Shown in pieces: positions 43,601-52,018 of a stretch of DNA of 64,000 nucleotides. Source of the stretch: Opitutaceae bacterium (GTDB taxonomy: Bacteria > Verrucomicrobiota > Verrucomicrobiia > Opitutales > Opitutaceae). Each line of letters opens with the position of its first letter. The first letter of the stretch is position 1. The stretch lies in the NCBI GenBank assembly GCA_030648295.1, contig JAUSID010000148.1, positions 44,916 through 108,915 of the forward strand, written 5' to 3'. The notes below the pieces were generated by a model, which saw nothing but the letters and a program-made list of their open reading frames with translations, searched no databases and was not told the DNA's origin. Made by a program: the position numbers and the translations under genes.

Positions 43601-46464
43601 GAGCTGCCCGACCGCCAGCTCCCACCTTCGAGCAGGAGCACGCCCGAATTGAGCGTTGTCCCACCGGTGTACGTGTTCGACCCCGCGAGCACGACCCGGC
43701 CGCCTTGGAACGGCGTGGTGGTCGAACCGATGACGACGCTGCCGACGTTCGCCGACGTGAGCGCCGACCGCATTTCGAGCAACCCGCGGCTGACCGCGAT
43801 CAGCGACAGCGTGCGGTTCGCGCCCCCTTGGTTTGGCGCCAGCACGGAGCCGAGAACGACCGCGTGCGTGGTAGTGCCAAGATAGATGGCGGAGCGTCCG
43901 CTCAAATCGATGGTTTCGGTCACGATCCGCGCCGGCGACGAGCCGGTCGGCGGTTCGAAGGGTGTCGAACCGATGAACTGATGCGAGTCGAGCCCAAGGA
44001 TGGAGGTGTTGGTAAAGCTCGAGACCCGCTGGCCCAGCGCCGCCAGGCTCGAAACGGCGGTGAACGACTCGGTGTATCCAAGATAACCATTCGCGCCGAG
44101 GGCGACACTCCCGCCGGTCGGCAACGCCCCGGCCGAATCCAGGACCGCAACCGAATTCGTGACCGACATGTTGCCGGTGAACGTATTGTTCCCCTGGAAA
44201 ACCGCGACCAGCGGAGCGCCGCCCGTCGAATTGACGATGACGGGCTTGCTTCCGCCGACGTCGGCCAGACTGCTGCGGACGATCAGCGCGCCACCCCCCT
44301 TGCCGAATACATATCCAGCCGCCGGCGGAGTGATCGTGCCGCTGATGATCGCCATCGAAAGCGAACCGAGCGAGAAGTTCGATCCGAAGCCCGTCAGGTC
44401 CAGGTTGTCGGAGAATACATTCGGCGCGGTGAGCGCATCGAAATCGGTGTCGAACCCAAGCGTGCCCGCGAATCCAGCCCGGTCGGTAATTCGCCCTAGC
44501 ACCGCGGCGGCCGATGGCACGGCCGCGAGCGTCGTGGCCACGACTCCGATGTAGCCGCTGTTCGTCGCCTTCAGGCTCACGCTGGTCGGAATCGCGCTGC
44601 TGCTTGCGATGACGACGGCCGAGTTGTCCGCATTGATCGCGGAAATGTTCGCGCCCGTCGTTCCGGCGAGCACCGCGACGCCGCCGCTGCCGAACGTGAG
44701 TGTCGTTGCCGCCGTTGCGCCGTTCAGCGTGCCCGTGAAGAACACGTCATTATCGAGTGGCACGTTCACCGTCGTGGCCGTCGACGTCGCCGTCACCGGG
44801 CCGCTGAACGTCAGGTTGCCATTCGCGTTCGAAAGTGTCGATCCCAGCGTCACATTGGTCGCGAGCAAAACGGCATTCGCGATGTTGATGTCGATCTCGG
44901 AAGTCGTGCCCGTGGTGGTGGTGGTGGTGGTGGTGAAGATCGGCGGCGCCACGAGTGTGGTGCCCGAGGCAAGGGTCAGGGTGCCGCGGCCGACCGGTCC
45001 GCTGACGATTGCGCCCGAGGTGTCCTTCGTCGTCGTCGCGCCGAGGACCAGCGTGCCGGCATTGAGCGCCAGCCCGCCGGCGAATGTACTCTGGCCGGCG
45101 AGAAACAGCGTGCCCAGCCCGTCCTTCGTCATCCCTCCGGTGCCGGCGATGATCGACGTCACTGAAAGATCCCGTGCCGCATTCGAGGAATCACCCACGG
45201 TGAACACGCGGCTGGTCGCAGCGCCGAGATTGAGCGTGCCACCGTCGATCAGCGCACCTGCCGGTCCGTTCGTTCCAGTCACAGTGACGCTGCCGCCCAG
45301 CGTGAGCGAGCCGGCCCACATCGTGACCTGATTGGGCAGCCGTGCCGTCGCGTCCGAGCCGCCAAAAGTCAGCGAACCGATCGATTGCGACGTCGTCCCG
45401 ATTTCGAGCGTGGCCGGGAACGCGGCGTTGGCGTTCACGACCACGTTGCCGGCCGGAGCCGTGTTCGGCAGCGCATTGTTCGCGCCCAACCGGAGTGTCC
45501 CGCCATTGACGGTGGTACCGCCGGCGTACGTGTTGACCCCATTCAACTGGAGCACGCCGGAACCCGATTTGATCAACCCTCCCACGCCGTCGATGACGGA
45601 ATCGATATACACTTCGCTGTAGGCGTTCGCCGAGTCGACGATTTGAAACTTCCGGTTGGCGGGGAGCCCGATCGTCCCGCCGGAAAAATAAGTCGAACTC
45701 GGCCCGTTGATCGCGTCGTAGGTGACGTCGCCGCCGAGGTTGAGCCGGCCCGTCGAGTCGATCCAAATCGAATTGCCGCCATTCGCGACGGCGTCAGAGC
45801 CGCCGAGCGTAAGCGCGCCGATTGTCTGGGTCACACCGCTGGAAATGTACAATCCGGCCCATGTCGCCGTGCCGGTCGGCACCATGGCCAGGCTGCTGGT
45901 GGCCGGCCCGAGGGCACCACTCGTGAGCACGTTCACCGAGCCGTTGTTGATCGTCATGCCGCCGGAATACGTGTTCGCCCCCGACAGGCTGAGGCCGCCG
46001 TCGCCCGTCTTGCGCAATGAAAACGCACCGGTGATATTGCCCGCCACGTCCAGGCTCCACGAGCCTCCGCCAAGGTTCCATGTCTGGTTGGCGGTCAGCT
46101 CCACCCCCAATCCGGAACCAAACTGGATGCTGCCGGCGCTCGTATTCGGCATTGTAATACCACCACTGCCGGGTCGCAGCACCGCTCCATTACTGCTGTT
46201 AAACGAGTAGCTCAGCGAACCACCGCTGCCATCGAACGTCACCGAGGCGACGTTGATCGTGGCGGAGAGCGTGAGGCTCGATTGCGTCGTCGAGCTAAAG
46301 GAGAGCGCGCCGCCGGCGGTGGGCGCGACGCTGCCCGCCCAATTGGTATTGAGTTCAAAGACGCCGGTTGCCGCGGTCGGCGACCACACAAATGTCTGTG
46401 CGCTCACCGGCCAGGCTCCCGCCATGACGCCCACCAAAGCTATCAGCTGGACCCGTAGCTTCAT
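40672..46464 (-). CDS. Giant autotransporter-type beta-strand repeat protein with PEP-CTERM anchor
   Basis: A 1,930-residue exported surface protein. Residues 1-22 are a signal peptide (LIALVGVMAGAWPVSAQ). The body is a long chain of Gly/Thr/Ser-rich beta-helical repeats of the autotransporter-associated beta-strand (PATR) type, with recurring cores such as GANTYSGGMTINNGSVNVLT, GVNTYAGGTTVNGGTLRLG, SNTYTGGTTLNSGVLLLEG and ANTFAGGISVEQGTAAF. The C terminus is a PEP-CTERM signal: VPEPSTYALLGIGVVVLMWS then an Arg run, recognised by an exosortase. A (GTG)8 microsatellite at 44912-44935 encodes a Thr run. No autotransporter barrel is present. It is probably an extracellular adhesin or matrix component. 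Confidence 0.93.
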   Translation of the reverse strand: MKLRVQLIALVGVMAGAWPVSAQTFVWSPTAATGVFELNTNWAGSVAPTAGGALSFSSTTQSSLTLSATINVASVTFDGSGGSLSYSFNSSNGAVLRPGSGGITMPNTSAGSIQFGSGLGVELTANQTWNLGGGSWSLDVAGNITGAFSLRKTGDGGLSLSGANTYSGGMTINNGSVNVLTSGALGPATSSLAMVPTGTATWAGLYISSGVTQTIGALTLGGSDAVANGGNSIWIDSTGRLNLGGDVTYDAINGPSSTYFSGGTIGLPANRKFQIVDSANAYSEVYIDSVIDGVGGLIKSGSGVLQLNGVNTYAGGTTVNGGTLRLGANNALPNTAPAGNVVVNANAAFPATLEIGTTSQSIGSLTFGGSDATARLPNQVTMWAGSLTLGGSVTVTGTNGPAGALIDGGTLNLGAATSRVFTVGDSSNAARDLSVTSIIAGTGGMTKDGLGTLFLAGQSTFAGGLALNAGTLVLGATTTKDTSGAIVSGPVGRGTLTLASGTTLVAPPIFTTTTTTTTGTTSEIDINIANAVLLATNVTLGSTLSNANGNLTFSGPVTATSTATTVNVPLDNDVFFTGTLNGATAATTLTFGSGGVAVLAGTTGANISAINADNSAVVIASSSAIPTSVSLKATNSGYIGVVATTLAAVPSAAAVLGRITDRAGFAGTLGFDTDFDALTAPNVFSDNLDLTGFGSNFSLGSLSMAIISGTITPPAAGYVFGKGGGALIVRSSLADVGGSKPVIVNSTGGAPLVAVFQGNNTFTGNMSVTNSVAVLDSAGALPTGGSVALGANGYLGYTESFTAVSSLAALGQRVSSFTNTSILGLDSHQFIGSTPFEPPTGSSPARIVTETIDLSGRSAIYLGTTTHAVVLGSVLAPNQGGANRTLSLIAVSRGLLEMRSALTSANVGSVVIGSTTTPFQGGRVVLAGSNTYTGGTTLNSGVLLLEGGSWRSGSSILGGPLGTGTLTVPNSAQSPVLGSADWAYIDNPIALGGPLQLGGVLHNDDPNSYYNWITLNGIISDITSQVGSLHVRGSAQLGGANTFSGGVFLEAGDLHIGHNSALGTGDLTLNPMAEGPGSYGYVGLSLDAARTISNRVVLNSSGNGYLSIWGGGSLTVTGAVVLNGNVEISPYQNPLYLNGPISGSAPLVAGGNKPVVVNSTSNTYTGATITNWGSIIFGSGAAIPSTTLLLSNYNGYIGVASPTFASSLQTNFLNRFDKPATTGTIGFDTLDTAAASNTFTGAIDLRGFGWDARLGTATRAILSGAITPQGTSYNFGGGGGMLDVNTVLADAATAARRVWVNSTDSAPLTVRLGGANTHTGGTEVDSSGLIFKTGALPGTGSLNASSGGYIGTEDSTLGATPANFIGRFDATMQDGIIGFDAASGSHLVTGALSLTRFTSTDTTTDPRIFLGSSTSATFSGTITLPALQNAYRFAGYKGGQVTVTSVLDGARSVEIGDRNTPATFRSPNDPSGPLSSVTLSAANTYSGGTTLFGGALGIGNNAALGLSSGTLTVDQMWYYFDFGNRPLLFASGGARTVANPIRLKAHLDVGGTESLTLSGVISADATTGGSEPYRIYKTGSGTVTFSGANTFAGGISVEQGTAAFTSLNAAGTGQLEIGGTAATLASFLENANVNGISGYNNLGLIQVAAGKTLTVSQAGSSSYYGQFSLGTGASLVFGGPYPATPTTLYLYGSSSFTGSTKIQSGVRVVAGVNQAFGATTNTVTLDGGILAVESGVTLSNPLTLNSGVLAGGGTFQPGGTLSIKTGLALSPGGGHGTGTLTFASTALSLENGGVYRWQLPDVTGNWDQIDVTGAVAINAPTTPFTFKIVPAGSLDLIGSVTNFDPTVAQSWAVLNATSITLTGTLQSAFTFDTTEVISNIGVGSFSLSLITSAPGMSLLLNFTPVPEPSTYALLGIGVVVLMWSQRRRRR
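44912..44935. repeat. (GTG)8 trinucleotide repeat in the beta-strand protein
   Basis: A 24-base uninterrupted GTG tract (ACC in the coding strand) encodes a run of threonines. Being a triplet repeat, copy-number change would alter length without frameshift. Confidence 0.85.
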
Positions 46465-46653
46465 GGCTCAGAAATTTGTGCAAGCTATTGGCAGCGGCAA
46501 GGGAAAACCCCGAAGCGGGCGTGCGGGATTTGCCTATGCGTCGCACGAGCCGCCCGAAGCACATTGCGAGCGTATTTTCGCCAGCGATTGCGCGCCAACC
46601 TGGCCTGCGGAGCGTTGCCGTGGAACTGGTTCCTGATTTGAAGGATGTGACCG

Positions 46654-47427
46654 TCAGCGCAGCAGCGTCGCACCACCATCAATGTCGTAGGCGGAGCCAG
46701 TGATGAACGACGCCTCGTCGGAACATAGAAACGCGACCAGCGCCGCCACCTCGTCCGGCTCGCCCATCCGGCCGATCGGCTGGGTGGCCGATAGCTTGGC
46801 GAACATTTCCTTCTCCTGGCCCGGATAATTCTTCGCCAGATAGCCATCCACGAACGGCGTGTGGACGCGCGCCGGACATACGCAATTGCAGCGAATCCCG
46901 CGGGCGATGAAGTCGCGCGCAACCGACAGCGTCATCGTGAGCACGGCACCCTTGCTCATGCCGTATGCAAATCGATCCGCCACCGCGACCTTCGACGTTA
47001 TCGAGGCCAGGTTCACGATCGCTCCCCCACCGCTGGCCAGCAGCTTTTGCACGCCGAAGTGAAGCCCATGGTAAACCCCCTTCACGTTGACGCTGTAAAC
47101 GCGATCGAGTTCAGCCGGCGAGGTCGTGACCACATCGCCAATGGATGCGATCCCGGCGTTGTTCACCAGCAGGTGGAGTTTCTCGATCTGCTCGAAGGCG
47201 GCGCGCATCGAATCGGTGCTCGAGACATCCGCGCCGATCACCCGCGCTGCCCCACCCGCTTCACGGATTTCCGTTGCCGTCACTTCGCCCATCTCGGGCC
47301 GTAGTTCCAGGATCGTCACATGCGCGCCCTCACCCGCCAGCCGGCGCGCGATCGCCCGGCCGATTCCCGAACCGCCGCCGGTCACGAGCGCATACTTGTC
47401 GGCGAGCCGTTGGACCAGTGGCGTCAT
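46654..47427 (-). CDS. SDR-family NAD(P)-dependent oxidoreductase
   Basis: A 257-residue classical short-chain dehydrogenase. The cofactor site [20 protein letters not shown] lies at residues 13-32, the structural LLVNNAGIA near 87, and the catalytic triad in [10 protein letters not shown] (Ser) and [18 protein letters not shown] (Tyr and Lys). The C terminus [20 protein letters not shown] is typical of the 3-oxoacyl-reductase/glucose dehydrogenase-like group. Substrate is unknown. It stands between the beta-strand protein (190 bases downstream, same strand) and a repeat-rich spacer upstream. Confidence 0.9.
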   Translation of the reverse strand: MTPLVQRLADKYALVTGGGSGIGRAIARRLAGEGAHVTILELRPEMGEVTATEIREAGGAARVIGADVSSTDSMRAAFEQIEKLHLLVNNAGIASIGDVVTTSPAELDRVYSVNVKGVYHGLHFGVQKLLASGGGAIVNLASITSKVAVADRFAYGMSKGAVLTMTLSVARDFIARGIRCNCVCPARVHTPFVDGYLAKNYPGQEKEMFAKLSATQPIGRMGEPDEVAALVAFLCSDEASFITGSAYDIDGGATLLR

Positions 47428-47596
47428 CGCTCAACTGATTGCGACGACTCAACCAGCGAGGCAATCCCGCGGTTTTAAACCCAACGTCATTAAATTTTGG
47501 AAATAGATGGAGGGCCCGCCTCCCCGCCGCAGGCGGGCAAGCGGCGCGGCTTGCCTGCCTTTGGCAGGGCCGATCGCTTCCCGAAGGACATTCCAC
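47428..47596. repeat. Spacer with AGGCGGGCAAGC hairpin repeat
   Basis: Arms AGGCGGGCAAGC (47531-47542) and GCTTGCCTGCCT (47549-47560) form a near-perfect GC-rich hairpin between the SDR gene and the YtkA-like gene. No gene is seen; the SDR promoter should lie here. Confidence 0.55.
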
Positions 47597-48592
47597 TCAC
47601 CCGGCGACGTCGAACCAGAACGGCACGAATGTTTCGCGACCGCCAAGATTCAGCTGTGCCCAGATGACGTACCGGCCGCCGCTTGGAATCATCAGCTTGA
47701 AATGAAGCACGGGATGCGACGGCCCGGAGACTCGGTCCAAATCGCTCTGGGCCGGATGCAGGTGTGCAAACCCGCTACGCGCTTGATCGAACGCCACCAG
47801 GTGCGCCAGCGCGTCCATCACCGGCTCGAGCGGCACGCTGCTGCCGTCGGCGCGTGAGATCGCGAGCGCGAGCTCAGCCGGCTCGCCGGCGCGAATCACG
47901 GGCTGCGCCGGCGTCAGGCTGAAACGATATCCGTCGCGTTCCACCACGCGTGAGGCACCGCCAGCCGCGACCACATTTTCCGCGGAGGACTCACGAGGCG
48001 CGGACGGCGGTACGGTCGCCCGCTCTGCGTTCGCCGCGGCAACATTCAAATCCACGCTTGCATACAGCCCGCGCGATGTCGCCGCCGGCGTGAAGTCCGC
48101 AAAGATCCGATACGCGCCGGAACGATGCGGCGTGAACGAAAAATTCCAATCACCCGGCCGGCGGCCCGGCTCGGGATGCACGTGCTGGTAGTCTTCGAGC
48201 GACTTGTCGACGACGAGCAGGTGCATTTTTCGCGTGTGCGAGTAGAGAAGATCCTCCGGCGCCAGCGGTTTCCCGCTCGCCGTGTGTAATCCCACCGTCC
48301 CGCGAACCGGCGCGCCGGCCATCGCCGGAGTCGCGGTCGCGACCGTCATCACCACGGGTGAACGCACGGCCACAACAGGGATGAACTGCGGATTCGATGG
48401 ATCGCAAAACTCGATTGCCTTTCCGGCCCTCGGGTCGACGCGAAAATCCATGTGGCTGAGGTTGGTTCCCGTCGGCAGCGCACGCAGCGTGAGGAATATC
48501 GCCACCGCCGCCACCGTGATCAACGCCAGCTGTCGCCACTGCGCACGCTCCAGGCCCTGGCGAACCGGACTCGCGCGATCAATCGCGCTCAT
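47597..48592 (-). CDS. Membrane-anchored YtkA-like/metal-associated secreted protein
   Basis: A 331-residue protein with one N-terminal membrane anchor (QLALITVAAVAIFLTLRAL) and a periplasmic region of two beta-sandwich-like modules. The first carries HTRKMHLLVVDKSLEDYQHV followed by HPEP, a pattern found in YtkA-like and copper-associated proteins; the second has ALAHLVAFDQARSGFAHLHP, a matching His-rich pattern. It is coupled to the Sco gene by an ATGA overlap and lies next to heme A synthesis genes, so a role in copper delivery or cytochrome oxidase assembly is inferred. The precise family is not certain. Confidence 0.7.
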   Translation of the reverse strand: MSAIDRASPVRQGLERAQWRQLALITVAAVAIFLTLRALPTGTNLSHMDFRVDPRAGKAIEFCDPSNPQFIPVVAVRSPVVMTVATATPAMAGAPVRGTVGLHTASGKPLAPEDLLYSHTRKMHLLVVDKSLEDYQHVHPEPGRRPGDWNFSFTPHRSGAYRIFADFTPAATSRGLYASVDLNVAAANAERATVPPSAPRESSAENVVAAGGASRVVERDGYRFSLTPAQPVIRAGEPAELALAISRADGSSVPLEPVMDALAHLVAFDQARSGFAHLHPAQSDLDRVSGPSHPVLHFKLMIPSGGRYVIWAQLNLGGRETFVPFWFDVAG

Positions 48593-49491
48593 TTCTTCAT
48601 CCTTGCGATGAAGTCCTGCGGTTCCCAGGCGCTTCCGTCGGTACGATGCTTGATGGCTCCCTTCTCATCGATGAGCAGGGTTGTGAGCGTGTGCTGCAGG
48701 ATATCCCCTTTGAACTCCGCAATGACGCCGAACTGCGCCAGCAGATCCTTGATCGCCGACTCGGGCCCGGTGAGGAAGGAAAAGTTCGACGTGTCGATGC
48801 CGCGGACCTCCGCGTACTCTTTTAGAACACCCGGTGTGTCGTAGGCCGGATCAAGCGTGATCGATATCAGTTCGAGGTTTTTCACCCCCGCTTCGCGCGC
48901 CCGCTTCTGGGTCTGGACCATCTTGGCCGTCGCCGCCGGACACATCGTCGCGACCGGACAACGCGTGAAGATGAAGTTGAGCATGATCTGCTTGCCAGCG
49001 AACCGGTCGCTCTGCACCACGCCGCCATTCTGATCATACAACGCGAAGCTCGGCACCTTCTCGCCCACCTCGCGATAAGCGCTCTTGCCGCGATTGTGCG
49101 TGTCTTCGCGCAATTGCCGCGCCGCGGCCGTCACCGTATCCGCGCTGACCTTGTCGTCGGGCCAGATCTTCTCGAGCCGGAAGTCGCCAGTCTTGCTTGG
49201 CACCATTTCCGCGCGAATCTGCCGTCCCGGTTTCGCGAGCGCCAGATCCGCGGCGGAGACGATGAACTCCATCGTCATCGCGGGCATGTAGCCTTTGATT
49301 TCGTCATGGCGGACGACGAGCACCTTGCGCTCCGCGTCGATCCGCAAAATCTCGCCCGTCAGCGCGTATCTTTCCTCGGCGGGGCGTGCGGCGTTAACCG
49401 CGGGGGGCGTCGCCGGCTTGGAGCAACCGACGGCAAGGCATGCCAAAAGGGCACCCGCCACGAACGCACCCCGGCACGCATTAGATTTCAT
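48589..49491 (-). CDS. Sco1/SenC-type lipoprotein with N-terminal CusF-like copper domain
   Basis: A 300-residue lipoprotein: the signal peptide FVAGALLACLAVGC supplies the lipobox Cys. Residues about 40-110 resemble a CusF-like copper-binding domain (GEILRIDAERKVLVVRHDEI, then the Met-rich MPAMTMEF). The C-terminal thioredoxin-fold Sco domain has NFIFTRCPVATMCPAATAKM, LISITLDPAYDTP, and a conserved His in ILQHTLTTLLID. The metal-site cysteines are spaced CX5C rather than the classical CX3C. Sco proteins deliver copper to the CuA site of cytochrome oxidase. It is divergent from ctaA-ctaB, with about 86 bases for both promoters. Confidence 0.88.
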   Translation of the reverse strand: MKSNACRGAFVAGALLACLAVGCSKPATPPAVNAARPAEERYALTGEILRIDAERKVLVVRHDEIKGYMPAMTMEFIVSAADLALAKPGRQIRAEMVPSKTGDFRLEKIWPDDKVSADTVTAAARQLREDTHNRGKSAYREVGEKVPSFALYDQNGGVVQSDRFAGKQIMLNFIFTRCPVATMCPAATAKMVQTQKRAREAGVKNLELISITLDPAYDTPGVLKEYAEVRGIDTSNFSFLTGPESAIKDLLAQFGVIAEFKGDILQHTLTTLLIDEKGAIKHRTDGSAWEPQDFIARMKK

Positions 49492-49577
49492 CGCCTAACC
49501 GATTCGCCGTAGGAAAAATTTGTCAAAGGGTTTGCGCGGACCAGCATCCCTCCTTCTGCTGGACCTTTGCGCTGCTC
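49492..49577. promoter_or_regulatory. Divergent promoter region between Sco and ctaA
   Basis: An 86-base space between divergently transcribed oxidase-assembly genes must hold both promoters. I cannot identify specific boxes. Confidence 0.3.
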
Positions 49578-50558
49578 ATGGACGCCACGCTAACCACCCG
49601 CCGCACTGCCGACCACAAGCCGGCGCTCGCCGTTTTCGCCGCGGTGGGAAGTGTCTGGGTGTTTGTGCTGGTCACGCTCGGCGCGTTCACCACCAGCATC
49701 GGCGCGGGCATGGTGTTTGCCGACTGGCCGCTTTCCAACGGATCGGTAAATCCCCACGGCTGGCTCGAGGACATCTCGATGTTCGCCGAACACTCGCACC
49801 GGCTGACCGGCACGATCATGGGCGTGATCACGATTTCGCTCGCCGTCTGGCTGGCGCGAACGGAGGACCGCCGGTGGTTGCGCCAGCTCGGGTGGTGGGC
49901 GGTCGGCATCGTGGTTTTTCAGGGACTGCTCGGTGGAACTCGTGTGCTACTGGACGCAGTAGCGGTGCCCGGTTTCCAGATGTCGCTTGGCCAGATGCTG
50001 CGAATTCCGCACGGCGTCATGGCCCAAATCTACGTCTGCCTCCTCATCGCCATCGCGGTCGCGTCCTCCAAGTGGTGGATCGAACGGACCACCGGCCTCC
50101 AACCCGCAGTGCAACGTGCCGGGCTCGTCTGCTGTGCCCTGCTCCTCGTGCAACTCACGATCGCCGCCGTCATGCGCCACAACGCCGCCGGCCTCGCGAT
50201 TCCGACTTTTCCGGAATCAACGCCGGACGGACGTTGGCTGCCGGTCGACTGGAATTTCCGCGTGGCGATCCACTTTGCTCATCGCGCGATGGCGGTCGTG
50301 ATCGGCGTCGTGCTAATCTGGTTCGCCTCGGCCGTGCGCCGCGACGCCAATGCGACGCGGGTAATGCGGCTGGTCGCCGCCGTCGTGGTGAACCTGCTCG
50401 TGGTGCAAATCGTGCTCGGCGCGCAAATCATCTGGACCTTCCGCCGCGCGAGCATGACCACGGCGCATGTTGTCGTTGGCGCGCTCCTGCTCGCGTCGAC
50501 GTTCTGGCTGACATGGGTCGCGCACCGTGACGCGATCGAGCGGAAAACAACCGCATGA
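49578..50558 (+). CDS. ctaA: Heme A synthase
   Basis: A 326-residue inner-membrane enzyme of the COX15/CtaA family converting heme O to heme A. Eight membrane segments are visible, with conserved heme-ligand histidines in FAEHSHRLTGT, RIPHGVMAQIY, AIHFAHRAMAVVIG and MTTAHVVVGALLLA, and the conserved TTSIGAGMVFADWPL periplasmic segment near the N terminus. The ATG at 49578 is a clear start. Its stop overlaps the ctaB ATG (ATGA), and it is the first gene of a three-gene oxidase-assembly operon divergent from Sco. Confidence 0.94.
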   Translation: MDATLTTRRTADHKPALAVFAAVGSVWVFVLVTLGAFTTSIGAGMVFADWPLSNGSVNPHGWLEDISMFAEHSHRLTGTIMGVITISLAVWLARTEDRRWLRQLGWWAVGIVVFQGLLGGTRVLLDAVAVPGFQMSLGQMLRIPHGVMAQIYVCLLIAIAVASSKWWIERTTGLQPAVQRAGLVCCALLLVQLTIAAVMRHNAAGLAIPTFPESTPDGRWLPVDWNFRVAIHFAHRAMAVVIGVVLIWFASAVRRDANATRVMRLVAAVVVNLLVVQIVLGAQIIWTFRRASMTTAHVVVGALLLASTFWLTWVAHRDAIERKTTA

Positions 50559-51439
50559 GCGAGCAAGTCGCCACGCCCGCGAAGTTTCGCGACTACCTCG
50601 AGCTGACCAAGCCGCGGCTCAGCATGCTGTCGGTGATCACCGCGCTCGTTGGGTATCTGGCGGCGCGTCCGCCCAGTGATCCGCTGAAGCTGCTCCTCGT
50701 GATCGTTGGCACGTCACTCGCCGCCGGCGGCGTCGCGGCTTTGAATCAGTGGCTGGAGCACGAGACCGACGCCCAAATGAAGCGGACGGCGGACCGGCCG
50801 ATCCCGACGGGAAAAGTCGCAACGGGATCCGCGTTCGTACTCGGCTGGCTGATGTGCATCGCCGCGCTGTTTCTGCTTTTCGCGAAGGTGGATCGACTCG
50901 CGGCATTTTTCACGCTCGCAACCATGGTGTCTTACGTCGGCTGGTACACGCCGGCCAAGCGGTGGTCGACGTGGAGCACAGAGATCGGCGCCATCGCCGG
51001 GGCGTTTCCGCCGCTCATCGGCTGGTCGGCCGGGGAAGGCCGCGTGACTGCGCTCGGCTGGATTCTTTTCGGGGTGCTGTACTTCTGGCAAATCCCGCAC
51101 TTCATGTCGATCGCCTGGACCTACCGGCGCGACTACTCCGCCGTGCATTTCCCCATGTTGCCCGTGCGCGACGAATCCGGCGGCAAAGTCGCGCTCTGGT
51201 CGCTGATCAACACGGTGGCGCTGCTGGTGGTGAGCCTGCTGCCCGTCGCGTATGGACTGACGACAAAGGCGTATGGGCTCGCGGCCGCCATGTTCGGCGC
51301 GTGGTTCCTCTGGCACGCGATTGTGTTCCTGCACCCGCAGGGACGCGATGTGGCCGCGCGAAAACTTTTCTTCGCCTCGATCATTTATCTGCCGCTGCTC
51401 CTCACCGCGCTGGTACTCGACCGGTTGATCGCATCGTGA
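50555..51439 (+). CDS. ctaB: Protoheme IX farnesyltransferase (heme O synthase)
   Basis: A 294-residue UbiA-superfamily prenyltransferase that adds farnesyl to protoheme to make heme O, the step before CtaA. The N terminus FRDYLELTKPRLSMLSVITA is typical. The first Asp-rich motif is in NQWLEHETDAQMKRTADRP and the second region is YTPAKRWSTWSTEIGAIAGA, with about nine membrane segments. It overlaps ctaA by four bases and the DUF420 gene by GTGA, so the three are translationally coupled. Confidence 0.95.
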   Translation: MSEQVATPAKFRDYLELTKPRLSMLSVITALVGYLAARPPSDPLKLLLVIVGTSLAAGGVAALNQWLEHETDAQMKRTADRPIPTGKVATGSAFVLGWLMCIAALFLLFAKVDRLAAFFTLATMVSYVGWYTPAKRWSTWSTEIGAIAGAFPPLIGWSAGEGRVTALGWILFGVLYFWQIPHFMSIAWTYRRDYSAVHFPMLPVRDESGGKVALWSLINTVALLVVSLLPVAYGLTTKAYGLAAAMFGAWFLWHAIVFLHPQGRDVAARKLFFASIIYLPLLLTALVLDRLIAS

Positions 51440-51903
51440 GCATCCAGGACATTCCCGCGCTCAATGCCGTCCTCAACGGCATTTCCACGCTGCTGATGAC
51501 GGCGGGTTTCACGTTCATCATGCGGGCGAAACGCGAATCGGAGCTCGCGCGGCGCACGGCTCGCGTTCGATCGCACCGGCTCTGCATGCTCGGCGCGGGC
51601 GCGGTGTCCGGAATTTTTCTAATTGGCTACGTGACGCACAAAGTCCTCGTGCGCGGTGTGCACACGCCCTTCGGGGGCGAAGGCGCGATCCGCGGCGTTT
51701 ATTACGCGATGCTGCTGACCCACGTGATTCTCGCGATGGCGATCGCGTTCCTCGTTCCTCGCACGTTCGTCTTTGCACTTCAGGGCAACATCGAACGCCA
51801 CCGCGCCTGGGCCCGCTGGACGTTTCCGATCTGGTACTACGTCAGCATCACCGGCGTGCTGGTTTACCTTTTCCTCTACCAGTGGTGGCCCGCAAAACGC
51901 TGA
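51436..51903 (+). CDS. DUF420 membrane protein (cytochrome oxidase assembly-associated)
   Basis: A 155-residue four-helix membrane protein of the DUF420 family, which habitually accompanies ctaA/ctaB/Sco genes. Visible features are LNAVLNGISTLLMTAGFTFI, the conserved HRLCMLGAGAVSGIFLIGYV, YYAMLLTHVILAMAIAF, and IERHRAWARWTFPIWYYVSI, with conserved His residues in each helix. The start GTG 51436 overlaps the ctaB stop. A much longer reading in the same frame begins within ctaB but is a shadow. The molecular role is unknown; assembly of a heme-copper oxidase is inferred from context. Confidence 0.88.
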   Translation: MSIQDIPALNAVLNGISTLLMTAGFTFIMRAKRESELARRTARVRSHRLCMLGAGAVSGIFLIGYVTHKVLVRGVHTPFGGEGAIRGVYYAMLLTHVILAMAIAFLVPRTFVFALQGNIERHRAWARWTFPIWYYVSITGVLVYLFLYQWWPAKR

Positions 51904-51908
51904 CCCCC

Positions 51909-52018
51909 CGCCGCGCAGCGTCACCGCACTCTCCCTCGCCGCGCAGCGTCACCGCACTCCCCCTCGCCGCGCAGCGTCACCGCCCCCCCCCGCCGCGCAA
52001 CGTCATCGCACTCCCCCC
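51909..52018. repeat. 28-base tandem repeat, four copies
   Basis: Units begin CGCCGCGCAGCGTCACCGC and end in a C/T-rich tail. They lie at 51909-51936, 51937-51964, 51965-51990 (26 bases) and 51991-52018, with a partial fifth afterwards. They follow immediately the DUF420 stop. There are no spacers, so this is not a CRISPR. It may be a minisatellite or a repeated protein-binding site. Confidence 0.85.

Noticed and set aside
51909..52018. Possible CRISPR array
   Set aside because: The 28-base units are directly adjacent without unique spacers, and no cas gene is present.
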